Below, piece by piece: positions 22,526-33,858 of a stretch of DNA of 64,000 bases (position 1 is the stretch's first letter; every line of letters begins with the position of its first letter). The position numbers were made by a program, and so were the translations under genes. The DNA comes from Pestalotiopsis fici W106-1. Lineage: Eukaryota; Ascomycota; Sordariomycetes; Amphisphaeriales; Sporocadaceae. Under the pieces are notes generated by a model. That model saw only the letters and a program-made list of their open reading frames with translations. It was not told the origin of the DNA and searched no databases. The DNA lies in NCBI RefSeq assembly GCF_000516985.1, contig NW_006917094.1, positions 4,357,833 to 4,421,832 of the forward strand, in the 5' to 3' direction.

Positions 22526-24440
22526 ACGATTAAATAATCGACCTAAAGCTTATTTTTTATAACGTATATTAATTTATAATTTATATATTATTAATTTTTA
22601 TTATATTTTTAAAATTATTTTTATTTTTTAATAATTATTTATTATTAATTTTTACCGAAAAATTGCTAATTATATTTTTATAATAATTTTAATATTTTTA
22701 TTAACCCGAATTAATATTTGCGATTTATTTCGCTATTTTTCGGTCCCGACCGATTATTTACGCGATTTTGCGACGCCTTCCGACTTTTTTTAAGGCCTTT
22801 CGACGCTTTTTAACCACGGTTATAAATAATAAAAAAAAGGAGAAAAAGCCTAAAAAAAATAAGCTAAAAAAAATATTTAAGGCTTCCGAAAAGCAGGCTC
22901 GAATTAAAGGTAAAAAGGCCCGAAAAAAGGAGAAAAAAGCCGAAAAAGTCCGAAAAGCATTAAAAATATATATTTAAAAGCTAAAAAAGCAGGCAATTAG
23001 CCATAAGGCTTTACCGATTTTTTCCGGTACTAAAAGCATTTTTTCGATTTTAATTAAACGTAAATTTGCGGTTATTAATATAAAAAATATCCGTTAGCCT
23101 AATAAAATGCTATATAACGGAATTATTATATTAAAGGCTTATAATTGCGATTTAATCGATCCGGTTATAAATAACGCCGATTTAGCTAAAAATTAAATTC
23201 CCGTTTTCGCTAAAAATTATTTTAGCCCGAAAAAGTGCGATTAGGCTAATATTACGGCTTTCGTAATATTAAAGCTAAATATTAAGGTTAGCCGAAATAT
23301 TAAAATAATTAAAAAAGGTTATATAAATAATATATTTATATTATAAATAGCCGAAAATAATCGAAAGCGTATTAATAAAAATTTACGGTAAAAAAAGGGT
23401 ATTTTTACGCCTAAAAATATGCTATAAATTTATTTTAATAAAAAATATAATAATAATAAAAATATTTAGCAGATTTTTAATTTATAATAAATTTTAATTA
23501 TTTTTAACGCTAAAAAATTACGAATAATATAAAATATAAAAAAGGTAATAATATTAACGTTATTAATTTCGAAGCCGTTTTAATAATTATTTTCGGTATT
23601 TTTTTAGCCGCTTCCGACGTTTATAACCGTTATTCGAACGGTTCCGGTTTTTTTCGCTTTTATATTATTATAAAAAGCTATAATAATAATGCTTATTCGA
23701 ATTATTATTATAATAGCTAAAAAAGGCAATATTTATACCGATTTAGTAAGCTTCCGAAAATAGCTTTTCGATAAATTTCGACCGTTAATTTATTTTATAA
23801 ATTTTTAAAAGCGCGGCTTTTTAAAAAAGGTTAAAAAGGAAAAAGAATTTAATTAAACCTTTTTCGACCTTTTTTAACTTTATACGATTAGCGATTTTAA
23901 AATATAAAAAATTATAAAACTTATAAAATATATTCGATTATTTTTAACTTTTTTTTGCTTTTATCGGCTATTTTTATTTTTTATCGCGTTTTACGCTTTT
24001 CGATTATTTTCGATATTATTTAGAAATTTTTTTAAAGCAAATTACCGTTATAAGATTTTTCGTATTTTTATAGTTTTTTTAGCCCGTATTTCCGGTTTTT
24101 TTCGATAAAAATTAATATTTTTCGGTATTTTTCGGCAGCTTATAGCTTTTTTTTAGTATAATATAAAATTTAAAAAGGTTTTTAGCCTTTTTCGGGCCTA
24201 AAAAATTATTTTTAACCGTTATAATATTTTAAAAGCCGGCGTATTTAAATATAATAAATAAATATTTACCGTTTAATATAAATAACGTTAAATTTATATT
24301 TTTTAGCCCGAAAACCTATTATTATAACCGAATATGCTTATTTTTAAAATAAATATTTTATAGATTTTATTATTTTTATATGTAAATATATAAAATAAAT
24401 AAAAACGCCGAAATTCCCCAAAAACGCTAAAACGAATTAA
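22526..24440. other. RIP-degraded sequence of unknown origin
   Basis: AT-rich with frequent stops in all frames. One short plus-strand frame (22768-22977) is very lysine-rich (KKEKKPKKNKLKK), with an apparent continuation (IPVFAKNYFSPKKCD) after stops, so a decayed protein gene or captured fragment is possible. I cannot assign a family. By position it is the 3' part of the Helitron relic. Confidence 0.35.
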
Positions 24441-24449
24441 TGCAAGCTA

Positions 24450-25900
24450 ATTTATTAATAACGCTTTTTTTTAATAAACGTTAAAATTTTTAAATAAACG
24501 ATATTATTTATAATAATAATTTCCTTGCTTAATAGGATTTTTAAATTCCCGATATTTATCGTTCGGGATATTATAATATAAAATTAATTATAAGTAAATA
24601 TTTATATTTTAAAGTTAATATTTATAATATTAAAAAATTGCTTTTAAAATTTATTAATAATTATAAAAAAGCTTAGCTATATAAAAAATTGCTTGCGGGA
24701 CCACGGAAACGGCTAATTATCTTTATTTTAATTTAACTATAAGCGTAGGATCGCTTTTATTTACCTATAAAATTTATTATTTAATATCCGATTTTCGATA
24801 TTATTCCGATAAAATTTAATAATAATAAAACGGGTATTATTATATATTCCCGTATCCGGAGAAAAATTACGTAATAATATAATAAAAGCCTTTATTTTAA
24901 AGCGTAATTTAGCTAGAGGTATCCTTAATAGCTTTAACGAATAAAAATATTTTATAAGGGGTAATTCGACTTTTAAAGGGCCGATATATATAAATTCGTC
25001 CCTAAAATCGTATTTCCGAATAAGCCCAGGTATACGATTTAAAAAGACGTTATTTATATCGTTTACCCGGGTATTATAGGCGTAAAAAATTGCTTTATAA
25101 ATAAAAATATTAGGCTACGTTATAATATTAGCTAACGTTAAGCGGGAATATATATAATTTAATAATTTATTTTAACGCCGAAAAACCTTAATAAAATTTA
25201 GTAAATAAATAAGGCCGTTTATATATAAATTATAAAAAAAAAATTTAATTATTAGGCGTACGTTATATTTTTAAAATCCGCCCGTAATAAACGTATATTT
25301 TTTATTAAAAATAGCTTTTGCACCCGGCCTTAAATTTTCGATTTTTAAAAATAGGCTTTAACCGTTTATATGCGGTTATTTTTATATATTATAAATAGAA
25401 TTTAAGCGAAATCGCCGCCTAATAAGGTTAGTATACCTTTAAAAAATAATTTAGCTTTTAAATATCGCGTAACGTTTTATCGACGGTATTAAAATAATAT
25501 TTATTTTATATAATTATTTTATTTTAAATAATAAAAGCGGTTTTTTAAAAAAGTTAGGCTTCGTTTATTTTGCGTAAAACGGTATAAATTAAATCCGAAT
25601 AAAAACGAATAAGGATTTTAAATTTCGAATAAGCAATTTTACCTTTTAATAATAATAACGCGGCAATACCGGACGACGTTATATAAAAAATTATATCGCC
25701 AAGCGAACGGTAATAATAATATAGTATTTAGTATAAAAAGGTTTTTTTTTATCCCGGCCGGCCTTTAAAAATAAAAATATATACTAAACGGATTTATCGA
25801 AATAGCTGCCGTAATATTATTAAACGCTTTTTATTAGCCGTTATTAAATTAGGCTAAATTTAACGTAAAATTTATTTTTTTATAGGCCCGATTATAATCG
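24450..25900 (-). pseudogene. Helitron PIF1-like helicase relic
   Basis: On the minus strand, 25785-25755 reads KGRPG, a stop, KKTFLY, a damaged Walker A loop (normally GxPGTGKT). It is followed by YITSSGIAALLLLKGKIAYS and KFKILI, which match helicase motif Ia of Helitron proteins. Further on come INNVFLNRIPGLIRKYDF and PLAKLRFKIKAFIILLRNFS followed by PDTGIYNNTRFII, the C-terminal helicase block just before the protein end. Stops are numerous and consistent with RIP. Confidence 0.85.
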
Positions 25901-26457
25901 AGTTTTATTAATAAAAATTAATTACTAATTATTAAACCTTAATTAAAAGCCGTAAAAAGCAGCCTAATAAATTTTTAAAATACGCTTAAAAGGAATTAGC
26001 GACGGATTAAATAAAGGCTATAATCGAAATAAAGGCTTTTAATAATCGCCGGCTAACCGTTTAAACATTCGATTTATTTTAAAAAATCGTTATAAAAATA
26101 TTTTCCGAACCTCTCCTAAATATATAAAAAGTTATTAATTTTTTAAATTAATAAAACGTAATAAAAAATATTTTTTATTTATTTCTTATTTAAAAAATCC
26201 TTTAATTCGTCGAAAAAATATTCCTAATACCGATCGTTTTTAATTAGCCCTTTTATTTTATAAGCGTTTTTAAATATTATATACTTTTTATTTTTAAAAA
26301 TTATTAAATTATCCTAATTTATCGCGCTAAGGATTATAATAAACAATATACGCAGCTAGAATTTTTCGCCGGCTTAAAGGCCGATTTATTATATTTTTCC
26401 GATCGCGTTATATTTTTTATTTTTCCGTTTAATTTAGGATAAAATCGAATTATCTTA

Positions 26458-27085
26458 TGTTGCACGGATGTTAATACAGCATCGTATAGTGCATAAAATT
26501 AGCTTTATAACGCATATCATATCGTTATAACAGCTATAAAACCCATCGAGATATCGTTAAATAACGATATATGGGAAATCAGTGGAACTTACCCTGTACT
26601 GACCTACAGTCAGTATAGCACCACTTACAGCCACTGTTCACAGTGCTGTACAGTCAACAAGTCATTATAGTTGACTGTTGTGGCCACTATGGCCACTGGA
26701 ACCCACTGGAATCCAGTGGAACGTTCCACTGGATCCAGCCCCACTAAGTGTGGCCAGTGCACCTGGCTATAGTGGCCCTGGGTTACAGGGTAACCCACAC
26801 CATAGAAATCCATAGATTTCGATGGTTTCTTCGATTATAAATCAACCTTATTACTAATTAACTTGATTATAAATCCAGTTTATTAGTAATATATTCCAGA
26901 ATGTTCTTATTGGTTGATTTTATGGGTATAAAAGGTAGTTATTCCTTCGTAGTTAGTTATTCTTTCCTTAAGCTTTAATAAATCAGTTATACAGCCTTAT
27001 AACTACTCCTACGGCCTGATTTTACGAATTATATAAACGCTTCCCTGTGCCTAAGTTTATGATCCACCAATTATACCTTAGAACA
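26458..27085. mobile_element. Solo LTR, copy 1, lightly RIP-mutated
   Basis: A 628-bp sequence with TGTTGC at the left and GAACA at the right, flanked by the 5-bp duplication TCTTA (26453-26457 and 27086-27090). That is the footprint of an LTR element whose body was lost by LTR-LTR recombination. Base composition is near normal, in contrast to the surrounding RIP block. It contains a TATA-like GGGTATAAAAGG (26926-26937) and a perfect 20-bp palindrome (26713-26732). A second copy lies at 32686. It separates the Helitron Rep from its helicase, so it arrived after the Helitron. Confidence 0.9.
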
Positions 27086-27639
27086 TCTTATTTATATATT
27101 AACGGGAAATTTAAATATAATATATTATAAAATTTTACAAATTTTCGATTAAAATCTATTTAAGCTATTAGCTTTATCCGGTTATTATTAACCTTTTTTT
27201 GCGCTATAACCTTATTTAATTTTAGCTTATAAATAATTTTATCCTAATTTAATAAATAAATATTAAAAATTTTAATAAATAAAAATAAGCTATATATAAA
27301 AAACTTTATTAGGCGCTAATAGGCTTTATATAGCTTTATATATTTATTAAATATATATTTTGCGATTTTATCCTTATTTTATAAATTTTTATTAAGCTTC
27401 GTAATAACCCGATCGGACCTTTTATATATATTTATATATATATATATTTTACGGTTTTTATAATTATATATATTTTAATATTAATATATACCTAATATTT
27501 ACGGTTTAAATACGGGTTATAAAATACTATTTAGCGGTTATCGACGCTTTTTAAATTTTTTATAGCATTTTTTATATTTAAAATATTATATATTAAACGT
27601 TTATAATATATAAAATAGCTATTTTCGTAAATTATTATT

Positions 27640-28600
27640 TCCGAAAAATAATTTTTTAAAGTTTTTTTAAAATATTTTTTATTAATTACGTACGGAAGGA
27701 TATAAATAACGGCGCTTATATTATTATAAAAATTAGCAAAATAAAAACCGTAAATTATAGATTTAAATATAATATTACGGAGGACCCCGTTAAAATTAAT
27801 ATCGGGGCCGGGAATTTTTATTTAAATAATTTTATCGATATTCGCAGGATTTAGCAGCCGATTACAATTTATAAGCTTTAAAAATACTAATAAATATATA
27901 TATAATAAGCTTTGCTTTTAATATTCGATAATTTATATATATTTAGCGTATTTACCGAAATAATTTAGCTTTATAATATTATATAATAGCTTTTTACGCT
28001 TTAAATCGAAAATACAAATATTAATATCCGGCCGATTATTTACGGATTATCCTAAAAGTAGCTTACGCTTTATTTTCGGCTAATTCGGATTTACGGTAAA
28101 AATTACGAAAAATATAAATTTACCTAAAAAACGCGCTATAATTATAAAATTTTAATAATAGCGATATATATTCCGTAAGCCTTTAATATAAAATATAAAT
28201 AAATAAATACTTTTAGTGCTTATATTATTTAAATTAGGGTAATTAAACGCGAAAATATTTTTAAAGCTATTACGGAAATTAATATAAATTTTATTTTAAT
28301 AATTCCTAATATATTAAAAAATATTTTATTTGGTAATAATTTAGGTATTAATTATAAATTGCTAAAATAGCTTTTTATACGCGAATAAGACCGATTGGCC
28401 CTTTTTTTAATAATAAAAATAATACCGGAACCACTTGCGTATTATAATTATATTTTAGGCTTTTTTTACCGGGCCGCGCTTATTTAAACCTATTTTAAAC
28501 CTTTTGCTACCGTCCGGCTATATTAAGACGTATATAAGCGGTATATATAATAAATATTTTATAAAAAAAAATTTTAGCGCGAATTTACTAAGGTTATATT
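27640..28600 (-). pseudogene. Helitron Rep (HUH nuclease) domain relic
   Basis: On the minus strand, from about 28040 down to 27850, the reading is GKYAKYI, a stop, IIEY, a stop, KQSLLYIYLLVFLKL. It matches the Helitron block EYQKRGLPHAHxLxFL with both metal-binding His codons now Tyr. It continues LLNPANIDKIIQIKIPGPDI and NFNGVLRNIIFKSIIYG, matching the following ID..I.AEIPDP...MVHGP block. Both catalytic His are lost. The domain precedes the helicase in the protein and is now cut from it by the solo LTR. Confidence 0.82.
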
Positions 28601-29832
28601 TAATTAAAATTATTTTATATTAGCGTTTAGGCTTGGTATAATTTAAAAATATATTAGCGATATTATTAATAACTAAAAGGTTTTTACGCCGTTAATCCGC
28701 GTTTTTTTATTATTAACCGTAGCTTAAAGTTTAAAATAACCTTTAAAATTTAATTATTTAGGTTTTAATAATATTATTCGAAAACGGCCTAAATAAAACG
28801 CTTTTAGGCCGTTGCGTAAATTTTTACGTAAAAATTGCGATAATATAGGTAATTTAATAATTAAATTATTATATTTAAATTAAAATTATTATTTAGGCTT
28901 ATCCGTACGGATACGGCTTTTTTCGGGTTTAAAAAATATAATTATTAATATATCGGCTTAAATTTAGCTTATAATTCTAAAAGCCTAATTTTATAATATA
29001 AGGCATTTTATATATAATAATAATTAGGGCTATTATTACCCGATTTAAGCTAACCGGGTATTATTTTAGCTTTTAATAATACCGGAAGCTATATAAATAT
29101 AAACGAATAAATTATATTATATTAGTATAATATATTACGAAACGCTTTATTTTATATATTACGCCCGAAAAGCAACGCTTAAAGGAAATTTAGCGGTTTT
29201 AAAAGCTTTCGAAAAATAACGCGGCTATTATTATAATATTTACCGAATATAAGGCTTTTATTATTTTTTTTGCTAATAGCTTTTTTATGCTAATAAAAAA
29301 TATTATAATAATTATATTAATATTTTATAAACCTAACGTCGTTAATAAACGCCGTAAATAGGCTATTAATAAATAATTATATAATATATTTAGCTATCGG
29401 GTTTAAACGCTAAAATATAATATTTTATATAGGGATTTAAATGGGGGAAAGTGGATCGGGCTTAATAAATATTATTTTAATAATACCGAACGCGTTAAGG
29501 CTTAAAAGTAAAAAAGCGAATAATTATAAATAATAATTATTTTAGGCTGCGGCCGCGCTTTATTTATTTTTATTTTTATTAACGTTAAAAATTTATATTA
29601 CGAAAGCTATTAGCCGGGCTCGTTTAAAAGGTTTCGAAATTAAAAGGCCGCGGGAAAATATTAATTAGGTAAAAAAGCGCCGTTTATTTTTAAGCAGGCT
29701 ATAATATCCGGTATTATACTTATAATTTTTATATAAATTGCTTTTTACGTTAAATTTAATTTTTTTAAAAAGTCGATCGCGGCCGTAATAACCGTATATA
29801 CGCTATTTACGCGTTAATTTAAATAATAATGC
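28601..29832. other. RIP-degraded sequence left of the assembly gap
   Basis: AT-rich, no intact frame. A plus-strand stretch at 28.9-29.3 kb has fewer stops than its surroundings (for example IIPEAI and ARKATLKGNLAVLKAFEK), so a further element or the Helitron N-terminus may be present. No family assigned. Confidence 0.3.

Positions 29833-29862
<30 letters not shown>
29833..29862. repeat. (TA)n microsatellite
   Basis: About 14 TA units directly before the run of Ns. Such tracts stop polymerases and break short-read assemblies, which explains the gap. Confidence 0.9.
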
Positions 29863-29863
<1 letters not shown>

Positions 29864-29963
29864 NNNNNNNNNNNNNNNNNNNNNNNNNNNNNNNNNNNNN
29901 NNNNNNNNNNNNNNNNNNNNNNNNNNNNNNNNNNNNNNNNNNNNNNNNNNNNNNNNNNNNNNN
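29864..29963. other. Assembly gap of 100 Ns
   Basis: Exactly 100 N characters, the conventional placeholder for a gap of unknown size. The sequence character differs on the two sides: RIP-degraded Helitron-like on the left, TTAA/AAGTTAA repeats on the right. The join is therefore not proven contiguous. Confidence 0.98.
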
Positions 29964-30832
29964 AATTATATTTAAGATAATTAGTATAAAATAATAAAAT
30001 ATCTCTTTTATTTTAATTTGGTTTTATTTAATAACTTTTAATTTAATTAATATTTACTTTTTAATTTAATTAATATTTATTTATTAATTTAATTACTTTA
30101 TCTTTAAGTTAGTGAGTTAATTAAGTTATTAATTTAATTTAATTAATTTAGTTTAAGTTTACCTATTAATTAAATTATTAAGTTTTACTTAGCCTGCTAA
30201 TTAAATCAATTAAATTTGAGTTAGTGGTTTTAATAACTTAATTAAGTTAAGTTAAGAACTAAATTTAATTGGGTTTAAGTTAATTTACTTAAGTTAACTG
30301 CCAGTTAACTTAATGCTAACCCTAATAATAATAAAATTAAATAGTATTAATAATAAATATTATTGTATTTATTTGCCGTTTAGCCAAGTTTTCGTTATAA
30401 ATTCCCGTAAATTAATATAATTTAAGCGGATTTTAATCGGGTATTTTGCCTTTTATAAATATTATTTTTAATATTTAAAATAATTTACGATTATAAGCAT
30501 TTCCTTATTTTTAATATTATAGCTTTTTTTATTTCCGGCTTATTATCGGGAATAAAACGCTATTAAATATTATATATTATTAGGGTAGGTAAAATTAGTT
30601 TGAGTTTTGAGTTTGAGTTTAATTAACTTAATTAAGTTGAGTTTTATTCAGGGTGCTAATTAAATCAATTAAGTTTGAGTTAATTTATTTGAGTTAACTG
30701 CTAGTTAACTTAATGCTAACCTTGTATATTATTATTATTTAATTAGAATAAAATTCCGCTTAAAATAAATATAAAAGCGTTTATTTTTAACCGTATATAT
30801 TTTTTAAGATTAAAATAAATTAATAAAAGCGT
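29964..30832. repeat. AT-rich repeat with paired palindromic modules
   Basis: Two related modules end at about 30323 and 30722, both closing with the pattern GTTAACTGC(C/T)AGTTAACTTAATGCTAACC. The first contains a perfect inverted repeat, AGTTAACTG-C-CAGTTAACT (30292-30310); the second (30692-30710) differs by one C-to-T change at a CpA. Both modules also share GCTAATTAAATCAATTAA (about 30195 and 30655). They may be miniature inverted-repeat elements, but terminal repeats could not be fixed. No coding potential. Confidence 0.5.
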
Positions 30833-31025
30833 TATAACGATAATGCCTTCCCGGACCACATTGCCGGCTGTCACCACTATATAACCGGTCCGTATATACG
30901 TAGCTTAGTTAGTCAGCTTTCAACTTTAATATCAACCCCCCGTATATTGCCGCACCTCACCTATATAATTACCTTATCGCTAATATATCGTTATTTATTT
31001 AATTATGTTATTTTATATTATTATA
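30833..31025 (+). repeat. Left short LTR of the gag-only element
   Basis: Begins TATAACGATAATGCC and contains ACCACTATATAACCGGTCCG and CCCCCCGTATATTGCCGCAC. It retains more C bases (for example CACCTCACC) than the right copy (CACCTTATT), so the two have been mutated independently. Confidence 0.7.
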
Positions 31026-32430
31026 ATTTTAAAAGCTTTTTTTATAAATGGCCTGCGGTATCGTTTTTCCCGTTTATATCGTTATCCCCGTCCCCGTCGT
31101 TTTTTAGCGTATAAAATAGCATATTCGCAAAATTCGCATATTACGCGTAATGCTATTGCAGCTATATTTGACCTAGCCGGTACCGATACCGATACGGCTG
31201 TAATCGAATAGCAGCTTACGGAAAAATAATAATTTAACCCTTTTGTCGTTATTAAGCAGTAGCTAGAAAAATTTTAAAAGCAAATCGAAAAGGCCGAATA
31301 ATTAGCTATGTTAAAAAAAAAGCTTTACTAGCTTTAATAGCAAAATAATAAAAACGCAGCTTTTTCGTTATTTCGTCGCCGCCGTTGCGACGATAATTCC
31401 GGGTTGGAACGCGAGCGCGATTATAACGTTAATTTAGAGAAATTAATCGGGGTATTTATACTAAAAATTTTTTTTAAATAATAAAATAAATAGCTCGCCG
31501 ACCTCCGCCGTATTTTTAATAATGCTTTAAAAAAATATAAATAATTATGCCGCCGTATTAATTTAGTTATTTCGAAAATAGATTTTTAATGCCGATTTTT
31601 ATAAAATTAAAAAATTTAACGCCTCGAAAACGACGATTTAGCGCTAGCTAAACGCATCGTTAGCGATTAAGCTATATTTTCTAAATAAATTATTAGCCTA
31701 ATTCGCGATATTAAATATTATAAAGCTGCGATTATAAAATTATTTAAAGCTATATAATAAAATTTAAAATAGCACTTTAAAGATTTTAATAATTACTTTT
31801 AATTTTTAAAAAATTAAAATAACGATTAACGCATTAATGCAATTAATACGCGCTATTTTTACGTAAAGCTAACGGAACGGTTAAGAAATAAATTAAAAAC
31901 GCAATTTACGATATTGCCTATTATATATAAGGGTATAATCGGGACGGCTATTAAATTATAAGAATTATTTAATTTAGCGCTTATTATAAAATCCCGACGC
32001 GATCGCCACCGGATCGATTATGCCGCGCCGTAGGAACGTACGGATTATATTATTATAAAACTAGTATAATTAACTTTATCGCTAGCTTCGATATTTTTTA
32101 CGTTTATTATTATAGCACTAAATTTAATTCGGGTTTAGCCACCTTTGGCTACGACGATTATTACTAAGGATCTTAAGCTATTAACCTTTTTATCCGACGG
32201 CACGCGCCGTAATAAAAAAGGGAAGATTATGCTTTGCCGTAAATATAATAATATTATATACTAAAAATTAGAATGCCTTAATAGCAATAAAAGCAATTCG
32301 TCGTCGTATCGCTTAGATAACGCTAAATCGTCGTAATAGCATTATAAAGGTTTTCGTCCTATTAAATTTTTCCCTTTATACGGCTAATATTAATAAATAT
32401 ATATTAATAGTCTATTTATTATAATCCTAT
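31005..32430 (+). pseudogene. Gag-like coding relic of the short-LTR element
   Basis: An open start of 68 codons (basic, with FSRLYRYPRPRRF) is followed by a frame broken by TAA/TAG stops about every 15-25 codons. Surviving stretches include RRRRCDD, GLERERDYNVNLEKLIGVF and TERLRNKLKTQ, and near the end a cysteine pair followed by CLNSNKSNSSSYRLDN, suggesting a nucleic-acid-binding tail. I infer gag from position and composition. There is no direct family match. Confidence 0.45.
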
Positions 32431-32685
32431 ATAGTCGTCGTTTATAATTTTATATTATCGTTATATATGGTTTTATATAATTATATGGTCTTATTTTCCG
32501 TTATTTAATTATAAATTATCGTATCGGCAGTGGTCCGCCGGTGTATTTATAATGGTTTATCGTTTATTCCCTAATTCCGTCGTTAATTTATTCCTAATCT
32601 ATTCGTTAATCCCGTCGTTAATCTATTCCTAGTTTATTCGTTAATCCCGTTATCCGTTAATTTATAATCCTGTTAATTTATTAAA

Positions 32686-33314
32686 TGTTGCACGGATGTT
32701 AATACAGCATCGTATAGTGCATAAAATTAGCTTTATAACGCATATCATATCGTTATAACAGCTATAAAACCCATCGAGATATCGTTAAATAACGATATAT
32801 GGGAAATCAGTGGAACTTACCCTGTACTGACCTACAGTCAGTACAGCACCACTTACAGCCACTGTTCACAGTGCTGTACAGTCAACAAGTCAGTACAGTT
32901 GACTGTTGTGGCCACTATGGCCACTGGAACCCACTGGAATCCAGTGGAACGTTCCACTGGATCCAGCCCCACTAAGTGTGGCCAGTGCACCTGGCCACAG
33001 TGGCCCTGGGTTACAGGGTAACCCACACCATAGAAATCCATAGATTTCGATGGTTTCTTCGATTATAAATCAACCTTATTACTAATTAACTTGATTATAA
33101 ATCCAGTTTATTAGTAATATATTCCAGAATGTTCTTAATGGTTGATTTTATGGGTATAAAAGGTAGTTATTCCTCCGTAGTTAGTTATTCTTTCCTTAAG
33201 CTTCAATAAATCAGTTATACAGCCCTATAACTACCCTCCACGGCCTGATTCTACGAATCATATGAACGCTTCCCTGTGCCTAAGTTTATAATCCACCAAT
33301 CATACCTTAAAACA
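32686..33314. mobile_element. Solo LTR, copy 2
   Basis: A 629-bp near-identical copy of the solo LTR at 26458, with TGTTGC and AAACA ends and the duplication TTAAA on both sides (32681-32685 and 33315-33319). It has one extra base relative to copy 1. Where the copies differ, copy 1 usually has T and copy 2 has C at CpA sites, while copy 2 has A for G at two sites near its right end. It carries the same 20-bp palindrome (32941-32960). It is inserted inside the gag-only element. Confidence 0.9.
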
Positions 33315-33319
33315 TTAAA

Positions 33320-33665
33320 TCCGTTAATTAAGGGTGGTTCCTAATGCGGGATATTACTTATAATAATTAATATTTTTAATCACTTATCCAATCCTAATAT
33401 AGCGTATCCTAACTAAATCGCAATAAAATCGCCGTCGGGGAATTAATCGTATATAGTTAATTATATAATTAAATAATCGTCGTAATATATAGCCTAGCGT
33501 AGCAGCTAAATGCCTTTAGCAACCCGTTAAAATCGGATAAATCTAGTGCGCGGCTAATACCGTAATTATTATCGCATTAACAAAAGCCGTAATCCGGGTT
33601 AAGGCCTTAATTTTAAGGGAACGCTAGCTTTAGGGTCGAAGCACCGCTTAAAAAAAGGGGATAAT
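33320..33665. other. Right interior part of the gag-only element
   Basis: RIP-degraded interior sequence between the solo LTR and the right short LTR. No frame longer than a few dozen codons. It ends in the purine-rich tract that precedes the LTR. Confidence 0.5.
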
Positions 33666-33858
33666 TATAACGATAATGCCCTCCCGGACCACGTTGCCGG
33701 CTGTTACCACTATATAACCGGTCCGTATATACGTAGCTTAATTAATTAGCTTTTAATTTTAATATTAACCCCCCGTATATTACCGCACCTTATTTATATA
33801 GTCACCTTATCGCTAATATATCGTTACTTATTTAATTGTGTTATTTTGTATTATTATA
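33666..33858 (+). repeat. Right short LTR of the gag-only element
   Basis: Matches 30833-31025 base for base in spacing, with mostly C-to-T and G-to-A differences. After it come about 150 bp of AT-rich DNA, then the rhomboid stop codon. Confidence 0.7.

Larger units (their letters stand above)
14020..29863 (-). mobile_element. RIP-degraded Helitron relic, host layer of a nested element block
   Basis: Rolling-circle transposon relic read on the minus strand and split by two later insertions (14536-22087 and 26458-27085). The helicase and Rep parts are described separately. The left end at 14020-14037 looks like a Helitron 3' terminus: a hairpin with stem GCTGAC/GTCAGC and a 3-nt loop, then CTAG, then a flanking T, as expected for CTRR ends at A/T target sites. 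It coincides with the abrupt start of the AT-rich block. The 5' end (TC) was not found, and the right limit is set arbitrarily at the N gap. The 22.1-24.4 kb and 28.6-29.8 kb parts could be Helitron sequence or further unrecognised elements. Confidence 0.6.
30833..33858 (+). mobile_element. Gag-only, non-autonomous LTR element carrying a solo LTR
   Basis: Two collinear repeats of about 193 bp (30833-31025 and 33666-33858) without indels look like short LTRs, and a purine tract AAAAAAAGGGGATAAT precedes the right one. The interior reads a gag-like protein with many stops: a basic start (31005-31211), IDYAAP, a stop, ERTDYIIIKL, and a knuckle-like CRKYNNIIY followed by LECLNSNKSN (about 32235-32290). 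No reverse transcriptase or integrase is seen, so it would have needed enzymes in trans. A 629-bp solo LTR sits inside at 32686-33314. No matching target duplication was found at the outer ends. Confidence 0.65.

Noticed and set aside
22768..22977. Lys-rich 69-codon frame as a living gene
   Set aside because: It sits in RIP-degraded DNA where A-rich codons give Lys by default, and it ends in stops with no intact continuation.
26625..26813. 62-codon frame repeated at 32853-33041
   Set aside because: It lies within the solo LTR on the minus strand and is duplicated only because the LTR is. Its sequence follows the CCACTGG palindromic repeats and is not protein-like.
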